DNA of 9,186 bases from Cryomorphaceae bacterium (GCA_003455605.1 DMQR01000160.1:1-9186); one strand, 5' to 3'. Shown: positions 1-7,235, counted from the stretch's first letter. Program-made: numbers and translations. The notes: a model not told the origin generated them from the letters alone.

Positions 1-1665
1 CGTATTGAAGTGGTGCACGGTGGCGCAACGAGTGCTCGAGGCATCGGTGCGATGACTGGGGTGGTGAATATCATAATGAAATCGCCCTCAAAAAAATTAA
101 ATGCCGGTTATTCGCTTTCCACGGGCGAACATGATTTAGTCAACAGCAGTTTTTACATAGGTAAAAAATTAGGAAAGTGGGGGGCCCAATTCGGCCAGCA
201 ATCTCAGCAAACCTCTGGGTATATTTCAAATACCGATTTCGAAAGTCAGAAGTTCATAGTGAATTTATCGCGCGATTTCAACCTAGGGAAGGAAGAGGGT
301 ACGCTCTCGATTTTCTACGCGGAAAACCAGAAGGCTTTTGGTGCACAGAATTACTACACTTCGGCCTTCCCGGATCAATTTGAAGCCACATCGACACGTG
401 TATTTGCATTCGGATTGGACGAAACCATAGGACAGAAGACAGATTTAACATTCGATATGAATGTCGTTACCGGGACGGACCGCTTTGAGCTGTATCGCGA
501 GACGGCCGGTTTAGGTGGTTTTGATGCCAGTGAAGTTGCCTACAATAAACTTCCTTCTGGCAGGTACTATCGGGCTACAGACGCTGATAGCGCTGCTACT
601 TGGTACGGAGGGCCAAATTTCCACCAGACCCTCATCTTTAATTTGAACACTCGCCTGAGCCACCGTTGGAACGTCGAAAACGAGACGAGTTTCGGATATA
701 ACCAGCGCTATGATGAGATTCATTCCAACGTGCTAGGAGGAGATTTTGGGGATATATACCTCGTACCGGGCTGGGACGATTATACTATGGACAAGGGTGC
801 CTCCACCGCAGATTTTTCTTTGTTTGCCGAGCATAAGTTTATCCGAGGCAGATACCAAATTCGTGCGGGTGGGATGTTGAACTACCATGATGGTCCATCT
901 CAGGATTCTTCTTACTTCTTCGGGCCATCGGCAGATCTACTATACCGTTTGACCAAAACAGCGTCTCTCTACGCTACAATGAATAGGTCAATGCGATACC
1001 CTACTTATACGGATTTGTATTACAACCGCGGTGGTGCTCAAGGGTCTATCAATCTAAAACCCGAAACGGCATGGAATTTCGAGGCAGGGTATAAAGCAAA
1101 ATGGGGCGACCTATATATTAATGGCGCCCTGTTTCACAGGCGTTCCAGAGATTTAATAGATTGGGTGACTTATCCGGATGATCCGACCGCATATGCTTCT
1201 AATATTACAGCTCTTTCACTCACTGGAGTAGAAGGTGGGATGATCTACACGGCAAAGAAGAGAAAGCAGATGCTCAGACGAGCTTCCGTCCAAGCAGCCT
1301 TTATGAAAGGCACAAGTCCGGAGGCAGCTTATGCGAGCTTGTATGCACTGGATTACTTACAGGCCAAGATTACGGCACGTGCAACGCAGAAATTAGGCTT
1401 AGGCTTTTTCGCGAATTACACCTTAACCCTTCAAGATCGAGTGGGTACCTACTACAGCGGAGGCGCCGAAGTAGTCTATGCACCTTTTGCTCTGCTTGAT
1501 ATAAAAGTGTACTATGCGCCTGCAGCAGGCTTGTTTAAACGCCAATTCCCCTTCCAAGCGTTTTTAAACATCAACAATGCCTTCGATACTCAATATTATG
1601 ACCGCGGGAATGTTATTCAGCCGGGACGTTGGGTGAGTATGGGATTTGAGTTTAGATTCAGATAA
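1..1665 (+). CDS. TonB-dependent outer membrane receptor, 5' partial
   Basis: This is the C-terminal part (554 residues in the window) of a TonB-dependent receptor, which imports a scarce ligand across the outer membrane using energy from TonB-ExbB-ExbD. The frame is open from base 1. The first residues, RIEVVHGGATSARGIGAMTG followed by VVNI, are the typical end of the plug domain (compare IEVVRGP..YGSGAxGGVINI), so the start, signal peptide, TonB box and most of the plug lie left of the window; the GTG at 10 is internal. The rest reads as alternating aromatic/polar beta-strands of a barrel, including a MRYPTYTDLYY segment and a LKPETAWNFEAGYK strand typical of TonB receptors. It ends in FEFRFR, a plausible last strand although the final residue is Arg rather than the more usual Phe. 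Phrases such as FGAQNYYTSAFPDQFE and RDLIDWV recall BtuB-like (COG4206) receptors of Flavobacteria from memory, but the substrate cannot be assigned. It converges with the minus-strand operon 47 bp downstream. Confidence 0.92.
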   Translation, partial: RIEVVHGGATSARGIGAMTGVVNIIMKSPSKKLNAGYSLSTGEHDLVNSSFYIGKKLGKWGAQFGQQSQQTSGYISNTDFESQKFIVNLSRDFNLGKEEGTLSIFYAENQKAFGAQNYYTSAFPDQFEATSTRVFAFGLDETIGQKTDLTFDMNVVTGTDRFELYRETAGLGGFDASEVAYNKLPSGRYYRATDADSAATWYGGPNFHQTLIFNLNTRLSHRWNVENETSFGYNQRYDEIHSNVLGGDFGDIYLVPGWDDYTMDKGASTADFSLFAEHKFIRGRYQIRAGGMLNYHDGPSQDSSYFFGPSADLLYRLTKTASLYATMNRSMRYPTYTDLYYNRGGAQGSINLKPETAWNFEAGYKAKWGDLYINGALFHRRSRDLIDWVTYPDDPTAYASNITALSLTGVEGGMIYTAKKRKQMLRRASVQAAFMKGTSPEAAYASLYALDYLQAKITARATQKLGLGFFANYTLTLQDRVGTYYSGGAEVVYAPFALLDIKVYYAPAAGLFKRQFPFQAFLNINNAFDTQYYDRGNVIQPGRWVSMGFEFRFR

Positions 1666-1685
1666 GTCGAAAATTTTTCATGCTC

Positions 1686-1709
1686 AAAAAGCACCCTTGC
1701 ATGGGCGCT
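1686..1709 (-). terminator. Rho-independent terminator of the minus-strand operon
   Basis: Read on the minus strand, AGCGCCC, the loop ATGCAA and GGGTGCT form a 7-bp stem with a 6-nt loop, followed at once by a run of T (plus-strand A run 1686-1690). One pair is G-U in the minus-strand RNA but would be an A-C mismatch in plus-strand RNA. The plus side also has only a broken T-rich tail (GTCTTATTTC), so the structure favours the minus-strand transcript. It starts about 3 nt after the stop codon of the pyrophosphohydrolase gene, the last of the eight genes. Weak bidirectional use for the converging receptor gene is possible. Folding was done by eye. Confidence 0.65.
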
Positions 1710-1712
1710 GTC

Positions 1713-2072
1713 TTATTTCAGCTTTTCGTTGTTGTGATGTCTCTCGTGGTCCCGTTCTCGCTTGACATTCATCTTTTTATCGAAGGCCGTTTGCAAATCA
1801 GTGCCGGTTTGATTGGCAAGGCAGAGTAATACAAAGAGCACATCGCTAAGTTCTTCGCCCAAATCCTTGACCTTATCACTTTCCTTTTCACTTTGCTCGC
1901 CATAGCGACGCGCAACAATTCTAGCCACTTCGCCTACCTCTTCGCTAAGCTGGGCCATATTGGTGAGCTCATTGAAGTAACGGACACCATGATTTTCAAT
2001 CCATTGGTGAACTTCTTCTTGTAATTTTCCTAAAGGTAAATCTGGATTAATGTTGATGGGATCTGAGGCCAT
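1713..2072 (-). CDS. MazG-like nucleotide pyrophosphohydrolase
   Basis: The product is a small cytoplasmic all-alpha NTP pyrophosphohydrolase of the MazG-like family, 119 residues. Such enzymes hydrolyse (d)NTPs, often non-canonical ones, to NMP plus pyrophosphate. The metal-binding signature EExxE...ExxD is present as E44-E45-x-x-E48 and E74-x-x-D77, with a spacing of 25 residues within the family range. The segment GVRYFNELTNMAQLSEEVGE (residues 29-48) is typical of the Bacteroidota subgroup. I chose the ATG at 2072 because it overlaps the dtd stop codon as TAATG and is followed directly by the conserved region; an in-frame ATG at 2099 would add nine residues (MDRFKKQRI) and lengthen the overlap to 28 nt. 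It has no obvious Shine-Dalgarno sequence, so translation is probably coupled to dtd. The Lys/His/Asn-rich tail (RHHNNEKLK) is normal for the subgroup as I remember it. The exact nucleotide substrate cannot be told from sequence. Confidence 0.9.
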   Translation of the reverse strand: MASDPININPDLPLGKLQEEVHQWIENHGVRYFNELTNMAQLSEEVGEVARIVARRYGEQSEKESDKVKDLGEELSDVLFVLLCLANQTGTDLQTAFDKKMNVKRERDHERHHNNEKLK

Positions 2073-2524
2073 TATTCTTTGTTTTTTGAATCTATCCAAA
2101 TAGTCACCGGACCGTCGTTGACCAAATGTAATTTCATATCTGCACCAAATTTACCACCTTTTACGGGTAGGTCACTTTCCATCCATAAGTGCTCCATGAA
2201 ATACTCGTACAACGGCTCACTGTGATGAGGTTTTGATGCTTTGTAATAGCTCGGTCTATTGCCTTTTTTGGTGCTTGCGTGTAAAGTGAATTGGCTGATG
2301 ACCAAAAACTCCCCGCCGACCTCCTGCACGCTGAGGTTCATGACTTTGTCTTGATCGGGAAACAGGCGCATTTTCGCTATTTTACTGCACAACCAGCGTG
2401 CATCCTCCTCCGTATCCTCGAATTCTACACCGAGGAGAATCAATAGCCCCTTTTCTATTTCATTGTGTACTTTACCGTCGACGACGACCTTAGCTGCAGA
2501 AACTCTTTGGAGCAGGGCACGCAT
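2072..2524 (-). CDS. dtd: D-aminoacyl-tRNA deacylase
   Basis: DTD hydrolyses the ester bond of D-aminoacyl-tRNAs (and glycyl-tRNA-Ala), recycling tRNA and keeping D-residues out of proteins. At 150 residues the length matches the bacterial family. Diagnostic motifs are all present: the N-terminal MRALLQRVSAAKVVVDGK, SQFTL at 77-81 containing the conserved active-site Thr80, and NDGPVT at 136-141 with the Gly-cisPro pair (G138-P139) that screens out L-amino acids from across the dimer interface. The RPSYYKA segment around residue 90 is also typical. The start at 2524 gives the canonical MRALLQRV N-terminus and lies only 2 nt beyond the lipoprotein stop; the 3' end overlaps the next gene by one base (TAATG). 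No Shine-Dalgarno sequence is visible. Catalytic residues look intact, so an active enzyme is expected. Confidence 0.97.
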   Translation of the reverse strand: MRALLQRVSAAKVVVDGKVHNEIEKGLLILLGVEFEDTEEDARWLCSKIAKMRLFPDQDKVMNLSVQEVGGEFLVISQFTLHASTKKGNRPSYYKASKPHHSEPLYEYFMEHLWMESDLPVKGGKFGADMKLHLVNDGPVTIWIDSKNKE

Positions 2525-2526
2525 GT

Positions 2527-3246
2527 TTAATTGAAAGCTGGGTTAGGGAACAAGATTAATCGATCACCAAAGGACTTATACATTTCATTCAGCTCGAACC
2601 CTTGTAGGCCACGGCTCAACGTTAGTTCACTTGCTTCGCCCAGACTTGAAGTCAAAACTAAAGCCACACGATTTCCAGAGGCGTATTCGCGCATCGTAAT
2701 ATTTTCAGCGTATTTACCGTACTGAGGTTGGCCTGTCATCATACTTGGGAAAACCTGTAAATCTTGCTTCTGTAAATCTTGCATGATGTCCATGGCATCT
2801 TTTTCAGGCGACATCAAAATAACCTCCATGCCTGCTTCACGGCACATGTGGATTAATTCCATGGCAGCAGGCTCGTATTGATTGCTGCAGTATCCGCGAA
2901 GTTCTCCGATGCTAAATTCGTCACCAATACTGCCAAAGTTCACGAAATACTCATAAGTCATGTTTTGATTGAACAACAGGAATGCCGCATCGATAAACAC
3001 TGCTTGTCCCATTGATTCACCACTATTCATCATTGAGCGGACACGGTCCGAGGCTATACGCATATTTTGGCTGTAGAGGTAGCGGGCCTCGGCATTTTTT
3101 ACGGACCAATTCAGTGCTTCATTCACCTCCTTAACCACTGGAGCCGGTGCAGCAGCTTCTGCCGCTTCTTTCTGTGTGCCACATGAGGCCAATGCCAATG
3201 CACTAATAATCAGTGCTGCGGTAATGTGTAGTTTCATCTTGATCAT
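2527..3246 (-). CDS. Lipoprotein, degenerate e(P4)/class C acid phosphatase-like (HAD fold)
   Basis: A 239-residue predicted lipoprotein: a short basic N-terminus, a hydrophobic stretch (about 8-20) and the lipobox LASC with lipidated Cys22, then an Ala/Pro/Glu linker (23-45). The remainder aligns by eye with HAD-superfamily lipoprotein e(P4) acid phosphatases/5'-nucleotidases: an NWSVKNAEARYLYSQNM helix, QAVFIDAAFLLFNQN (81-95) where family members have AVVxDxDETxLDN, AGMEVILMSPEK (138-149) where they have a GxxVFYVTNR-like motif II, ALVLTSSLGEA (195-205) where they have LLxGDNLxDF, and a closing FGDRLILFPNPAF that matches the family's FGxxFIxLPNPMY ending. Asp86 (nucleophile position) and Ser146 remain, but the second motif I Asp is Ala88, the motif I Thr is replaced by Leu, and the motif IV acidic residues are lost, so phosphatase activity is unlikely. 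It probably acts as a binding or structural protein at the cell envelope; its role is unknown. ATG 3246 and ATG 3237 are both possible starts. Its 5' end overlaps rsgA by 44 nt and dtd follows after 2 nt. Confidence 0.82.
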   Translation of the reverse strand: MIKMKLHITAALIISALALASCGTQKEAAEAAAPAPVVKEVNEALNWSVKNAEARYLYSQNMRIASDRVRSMMNSGESMGQAVFIDAAFLLFNQNMTYEYFVNFGSIGDEFSIGELRGYCSNQYEPAAMELIHMCREAGMEVILMSPEKDAMDIMQDLQKQDLQVFPSMMTGQPQYGKYAENITMREYASGNRVALVLTSSLGEASELTLSRGLQGFELNEMYKSFGDRLILFPNPAFN

Positions 3247-4153
3247 TTAGTTGGTTAAGATAACTCTCGTATCGAGTCGATGCAATTTTATGTTCGTCGA
3301 GGGCGCTTTTTACGGCGCACTGTGGTTCATTAATGTGCTTGCAATTATGGAATTTACATTCCTTACTAATGGCAAAAATTTCTGGGAAGAAATGGCTGAG
3401 GTCGGTATCCTCCATGTTTACCAAGCCAAAACCCTTAATCCCTGGTGTATCAATAATATCGCCACCCATTTGCAGCGGATGCATCTCTGCAAAAGTCGTT
3501 GTGTGCTGTCCCTTATTATGGCTGCTACTTAAAACGCCAGTTCTAAGGTTTAAGCGAGGTTCTATAGCATTAATGAGCGTACTCTTACCTACACCACTGT
3601 GTCCGCTGAGTAAAGTAGTTTTTCCTTTGAGCAGGGAAGCCAATTCTGCTAATCCTTGGCCCTCGTTGGCCGAGGTTTCTATGCAGTGGTATCCTATAGC
3701 TGAATAAACAGCTTTTCTGTAGACCAGTTCGCTTTTGATCTTCTCGCTGTCGTATAAATCATATTTATTGAAGACGATAATCGTAGGAATGTTATAGGCC
3801 TCGGCTGTGGATAGGAATCTATCCATAAAACCCGTTGAAGTGGCCGGTTGTGCCAACGTAGTTACCAACAAGGCTTGGTCCATATTCGCAGCGATTATGT
3901 GCACACGCTTGCTGAGATTCACACTTTTACGAATGACGTAGTTTTTACGGTCTTCAATGCCGTCGATAATGCCTTGGGCCGCATCTTTTTCTTCCGGCTC
4001 GAAAGACACAAAATCTCCAACCGCTAAGGGGTTGGTACTTTTAATGCCAGCTACTCGAAACTTTCCTTTGATGCGGCAATCGTAAAGCTGTCCTCCGTCC
4101 TTTTCTCGAACGAGATACCAACTCCCAGTACTTTTTACAACGACGCCTTTCAT
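3203..4153 (-). CDS. rsgA: Ribosome small subunit-dependent GTPase RsgA
   Basis: RsgA (YjeQ/RsgA/CpgA) is a late-acting 30S assembly GTPase that binds near the decoding centre and releases after 30S-stimulated GTP hydrolysis. The 316-residue protein has the expected order: an N-terminal OB fold (about 1-70), then a circularly permuted GTPase domain with G4 NKYD (129-132), G5-like ETSA (159-162), G1/P-loop GHSGVGKST (184-192), G2 region KGQHTTT (214-220) and G3 DTPG (235-238). A C-terminal zinc-finger domain has C266, C271, H273 and C279. The P-loop following G4 confirms the permutation. The start gives MKGVVVKSTGSWYLV, matching the family; it lies 18 nt after the dTDP-glucose dehydratase stop. 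The last 14 codons, ending HYRSTDY, overlap the start of the downstream lipoprotein gene. This end resembles the usual Bacteroidota RsgA C-terminus, so the overlap is not a read-through artefact. Confidence 0.97.
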   Translation of the reverse strand: MKGVVVKSTGSWYLVREKDGGQLYDCRIKGKFRVAGIKSTNPLAVGDFVSFEPEEKDAAQGIIDGIEDRKNYVIRKSVNLSKRVHIIAANMDQALLVTTLAQPATSTGFMDRFLSTAEAYNIPTIIVFNKYDLYDSEKIKSELVYRKAVYSAIGYHCIETSANEGQGLAELASLLKGKTTLLSGHSGVGKSTLINAIEPRLNLRTGVLSSSHNKGQHTTTFAEMHPLQMGGDIIDTPGIKGFGLVNMEDTDLSHFFPEIFAISKECKFHNCKHINEPQCAVKSALDEHKIASTRYESYLNQLNDQDETTHYRSTDY

Positions 4154-4171
4154 GCCAATTAAAATAGGGAA

Positions 4172-5221
4172 TTAACGCTTGGGGTACATGTTGTCGTAAT
4201 ACTCCTGATAAGTCCCTGAGGTTACGTTTTTCAACCACTCGGCATTGCTTAAATACCAATCGATGGTGATGGCCAGTCCTTCTTCAAAAGTCACGCTTGG
4301 CGCCCAGCCCAATTCTGTGTTGATTCTGGTCGCATTAATGGCATATCTACGGTCGTGACCCGGGCGATCTTTGACATAGGTAATAAGCTTCTCACTACTT
4401 CCTTTTTCACGGCCCAATTTCTCGTCCATCTGCGCGCACAACACCTTGATAAGATCTATGTTGGCCCATTCATTAAACCCACCAATGTTGTAGGTCTCGC
4501 CGTTCTCACCTTTGTGGTACACCAGATCAATGGCACGAGCATGATCCATGACGTACAACCAATCGCGCGTGTACTGACCATCGCCGTATACCGGCAATGG
4601 CTTTTCTTCCAAGATATTATTGATAAACAGCGGGATGAGTTTCTCCGGGAATTGGTTCTGGCCGTAGTTATTTGAACAATTGGTCACTACATAAGGGATG
4701 CCGTAGGTCTCGCCATAGGCACGCACAAAGTGATCCGAAGACGCTTTCGACGCACTGTAGGGACTGTTTGGATCGTACGGCGTCGTCTCTTCAAACAAAC
4801 CCTCTTTACCCAAGGTGCCGTACACTTCGTCGGTAGAAATGTGGTAGAAGCGCTTGCCCTCGAAATCATCGTGAATGCGCTTAAAGCTGTTAAGCAAATT
4901 CACCGTACCCAAGATGTTGGTGCGTACAAAGGCCAATGGATCCTCGATGGAACGGTCCACATGACTCTCCGCCGCTAAGTGAATCACCCCTTCCGGCTGG
5001 TATTTGTCAAACAATGTATCAACGGCTGCTGCATCTACGATATCCACGCGCTCAAACAGATAATTTGGGGCCGATTCGATATCGCTCAAGTTCTCCAGGT
5101 TCCCGGCATAGGTCAGCATGTCCACATTGATGATTCGGTATTCGCTGTACTTGTTTACAAACAAGCGAACGACGTGAGAGCCAATAAATCCGGCACCGCC
5201 GGTGATGATGATGTTCTTCAT
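4172..5221 (-). CDS. rfbB: dTDP-glucose 4,6-dehydratase
   Basis: This NAD-dependent extended SDR converts dTDP-glucose to dTDP-4-keto-6-deoxy-glucose, the branch point to dTDP-L-rhamnose and other deoxy and amino sugars of surface polysaccharides. The 349-residue length is typical. The NAD-binding Rossmann motif GGAGFIG has glycines 8, 11 and 14. HLAAESHVDRS (81-91) is characteristic of RmlB. The catalytic T130-D131-E132 triplet, in which Asp and Glu perform the dehydration, lies in STDEVYG. The YxxxK pair is Y155/K159 in YSASKASSDH. RDWLYV (219-224) and DRPGHDRRYA (285-294) complete the RmlB signature. The DE pair separates it from plain epimerases and decarboxylases. The start lies 1 nt after the galE stop (TAA-T-ATG), consistent with coupled translation. 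The upstream enzyme RfbA and downstream RfbC/RfbD are not in the window, so the final dTDP-sugar cannot be named. Confidence 0.96.
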   Translation of the reverse strand: MKNIIITGGAGFIGSHVVRLFVNKYSEYRIINVDMLTYAGNLENLSDIESAPNYLFERVDIVDAAAVDTLFDKYQPEGVIHLAAESHVDRSIEDPLAFVRTNILGTVNLLNSFKRIHDDFEGKRFYHISTDEVYGTLGKEGLFEETTPYDPNSPYSASKASSDHFVRAYGETYGIPYVVTNCSNNYGQNQFPEKLIPLFINNILEEKPLPVYGDGQYTRDWLYVMDHARAIDLVYHKGENGETYNIGGFNEWANIDLIKVLCAQMDEKLGREKGSSEKLITYVKDRPGHDRRYAINATRINTELGWAPSVTFEEGLAITIDWYLSNAEWLKNVTSGTYQEYYDNMYPKR

Positions 5222-5222
5222 A

Positions 5223-6242
5223 TTAGTTTTCTTGAGTCAACGACTGCTCAAAATTCCAAGCATCACGAAGCATGTCCTCCAATGTTTTTTGTGGGGTCCA
5301 ATTCAAAACGCGCTGTGCCTTACCAATGTTCGCGTACACCGCAGGTACATCCCCAGCGCGACGTGGCGCAAGGCTGTATGGAATAGCAATTCCTGTGGCG
5401 CGTTCAAAAGCACTTATCATTTCCAACACCGTCGATCCGTTTCCAGATCCCAGATTGATAACATCATATCCCTTCGTCTTGCCGTCGATCAAATGTTGAA
5501 CAGCCAAAATATGGGCTTTGGCAATATCAATGACGTGAATGTAATCTCGGATGCAAGAGCCGTCGCGAGTATCATAATCCGACCCGAATACTTTTAATTC
5601 TGTACGCTTACCAATGGCAGTTTCGGTGATATAGGGAACCAAGTGGTGCGGTTCGCCATCTTGGAATTCGCCAATGATACTTGTGGGGTGGGCGCCGATA
5701 GGATTGAAATAACGCAAGCTAAGTACATCTAAAGTTCCGGTCGCTGCGGTATCTCGGAGGATTTCCTCACCGATTTTCTTGGTATTGCCGTACGGGCTTT
5801 CCGCAGGTTGTACGGGCGCATTTTCATCTACATGTGGGTTTTCTGGAGTGCCATATACCGTGCAAGAACTCGAGAAAACAATGCTGCGAATGCCGTGGGC
5901 CTCCATACTTTGAAGAAGGTTAACGGTACTCAACAAATTATTGTGGTAATACTTTAGCGGTGCCTCTACGCTTTCATTAACCAAGAGGAATGCGGCAAAG
6001 TGAATGACACCTGAAATATCTGGGAACTCTTCAAACACTGTATCTACTGCAGCGCGGTCGCAGAGCTCTACTTGGCGGAAGGTAATTTCTTTTCCGACAA
6101 TACGTTCGATACGATCCTTGACCTCAATGGGGCTTTCGCTTAGGTTGTCGATCACAATGGGATGGTAGCCGGCTTTGATCAACTCCACAACAGTGTGAGA
6201 GCCTATATAGCCGAGTCCGCCTGTGATTAAGATTTGGTTCAT
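5223..6242 (-). CDS. galE: UDP-glucose 4-epimerase (possibly also accepting UDP-GlcNAc)
   Basis: GalE interconverts UDP-glucose and UDP-galactose through a transient 4-keto intermediate on tightly bound NAD. The 339-residue protein matches the E. coli enzyme's length and has GGLGYIG (glycines 8, 11, 14), SSSCTVYG (124-131, catalytic Ser126), Y151/K155 in YGNTK, RYFNPIGAH (177-185), a DTRDGSCIRDYIHV segment (224-237) and RRAGDVPAVYA (294-304). Two positions differ from E. coli by my alignment: the HFAGLKAVGESV loop reads HFAAFLLVNESV, placing Leu86 at Lys84, and the C-terminal gate residue Tyr299 is Val302. A small residue at the gate is known to allow the N-acetyl substrate in other GalE enzymes, so dual specificity is plausible but inferred. 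The gene starts 6 nt after the UDP-glucuronate decarboxylase stop and ends 1 nt before rfbB. Core catalytic residues are intact. Confidence 0.94.
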   Translation of the reverse strand: MNQILITGGLGYIGSHTVVELIKAGYHPIVIDNLSESPIEVKDRIERIVGKEITFRQVELCDRAAVDTVFEEFPDISGVIHFAAFLLVNESVEAPLKYYHNNLLSTVNLLQSMEAHGIRSIVFSSSCTVYGTPENPHVDENAPVQPAESPYGNTKKIGEEILRDTAATGTLDVLSLRYFNPIGAHPTSIIGEFQDGEPHHLVPYITETAIGKRTELKVFGSDYDTRDGSCIRDYIHVIDIAKAHILAVQHLIDGKTKGYDVINLGSGNGSTVLEMISAFERATGIAIPYSLAPRRAGDVPAVYANIGKAQRVLNWTPQKTLEDMLRDAWNFEQSLTQEN

Positions 6243-6248
6243 GGTTGG

Positions 6249-7235
6249 TTAGTATCTTTTGTAATCTTCGAAATCGCGGTGCTCCTTCCGGTACAGTCGA
6301 TCTTCGGGTAAATTCTTAAACCAAACGTAGGTTTTCTCCAATCCTTCAGCGCGCATCACCTTTGGTTCCCAGTCCAATACTTCTTTAGCCTTGCTGATAT
6401 CGGGTTGGCGCTGCATCGGGTCGTTCACCGGTAGTTCTTTGTATACCACTTTTTGTGTGGTTCCCGTGAGTTTGATGATCTCCTGGGCAAAATCGCTAAT
6501 CGTGATTTCGTGTGGGTTGCCAATGTTGACGGGCTGTGCGTAATCGCTCATCAGCAAACGGTAAATCCCTTCAACGAGGTCGTCTACATAGCAGAACGAG
6601 CGAGTTTGAGAACCGTCGCCGAAGATGGTTAAATCTTCACCGCGCAATGCTTGCCCAATAAAAGCTGGCAATACCCGTCCGTCGTTCAATCTCATGCGCG
6701 GTCCGTAGGTATTGAAGATGCGCGCGATGCGCGTTTCCAGACCGTGGTAGGTGCGATAGGCCATGGTCATTGCCTCCATGAAGCGCTTGGCCTCATCGTA
6801 TACCCCGCGTGGGCCTACTGGGTTCACGTTGCCCCAATAATCTTCCGTTTGTGGGTGGACTAGTGGGTCGCCGTATACTTCAGAGGTCGACGCTACGAGG
6901 ATGCGTGCGCCCTTATTGAGTGCTAAACCCAAGAGATTGTGTGTCCCAAGGGAGCTCACTTTCAAGGTCTGGATGGGGATTTTCAAGTAATCAATAGGGG
7001 AGGCTGGTGAAGCGAAATGGAGGATATAGTCCAATTTTCCCGGTACGTGCACAAAGGTGCTTACATCGTGGTGGTAGAAAGTGAATTTTGGATGGCCGCT
7101 GAGGTGCTCCAGATTCTCCATGTTCCCCGTGATGAGGTTGTCCATAGCAAGAACCTCATCACCATTAGCAATGAATCGGTCACATAAATGAGAACCTAAA
7201 AAACCTGCCGCGCCTGTGATGAGTACTTTTGCCAT
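6249..7235 (-). CDS. UDP-glucuronate decarboxylase (UDP-xylose synthase)
   Basis: UXS-type extended SDR, 328 residues, converting UDP-glucuronic acid to UDP-xylose with bound NAD. Evidence: GAAGFLG at 8-14, the UXS-diagnostic [12 protein letters not shown] (72-83), TSEVYGDP (117-124) with Glu119, [14 protein letters not shown] (142-155) with the Y146/K150 pair, [10 protein letters not shown] (172-181), [18 protein letters not shown] (206-223) and RQPDISKAK near the C-terminus. The FASPASP and GVYDEAKR motifs distinguish UXS from RmlB and GalE. An intact ArnA-type second domain is absent, so this is a stand-alone decarboxylase rather than the bifunctional lipid A enzyme. The start codon overlaps the UDP-glucose dehydrogenase stop by one base (TAATG), matching the order of the pathway, since the upstream gene makes this enzyme's substrate. 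The charged C-terminal tail after residue 308 ([14 protein letters not shown]) appears normal for Bacteroidota homologues from memory. Confidence 0.94.
   Translation of the reverse strand: MAKVLITGAAGFLGSHLCDRFIANGDEVLAMDNLITGNMENLEHLSGHPKFTFYHHDVSTFVHVPGKLDYILHFASPASPIDYLKIPIQTLKVSSLGTHNLLGLALNKGARILVASTSEVYGDPLVHPQTEDYWGNVNPVGPRGVYDEAKRFMEAMTMAYRTYHGLETRIARIFNTYGPRMRLNDGRVLPAFIGQALRGEDLTIFGDGSQTRSFCYVDDLVEGIYRLLMSDYAQPVNIGNPHEITISDFAQEIIKLTGTTQKVVYKELPVNDPMQRQPDISKAKEVLDWEPKVMRAEGLEKTYVWFKNLPEDRLYRKEHRDFEDYKRY

Noticed and set aside
10..1665. GTG at position 10 as the start of the TonB receptor
   Set aside because: The reading frame is open to base 1 and the residues before it (RIE) belong to the conserved plug motif, so the gene simply begins outside the window.
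1669..1679. GAAAATTTTTC near-palindrome just after the receptor stop as its terminator
   Set aside because: It is all A/T in the stem with no room for a loop and would make a very weak hairpin.
2073..2099. Nine-residue N-terminal extension of the pyrophosphohydrolase (ATG at 2099)
   Set aside because: The extension lies within dtd and adds nothing conserved; the ATG at 2072 forms a TAATG coupling with the dtd stop and is followed by the family's usual N-terminus.
4041..4259. Minus-strand 72-codon frame spanning the rfbB-rsgA junction
   Set aside because: It is out of frame with both confirmed genes, its product is Arg-rich with no recognisable motif, and the junction is already explained by an 18-nt gap.
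4979..5597. Plus-strand frames of 131-135 codons across the rfbB/galE junction
   Set aside because: They are antisense to two clearly assigned enzymes with intact motifs, and their translations resemble no family I know.
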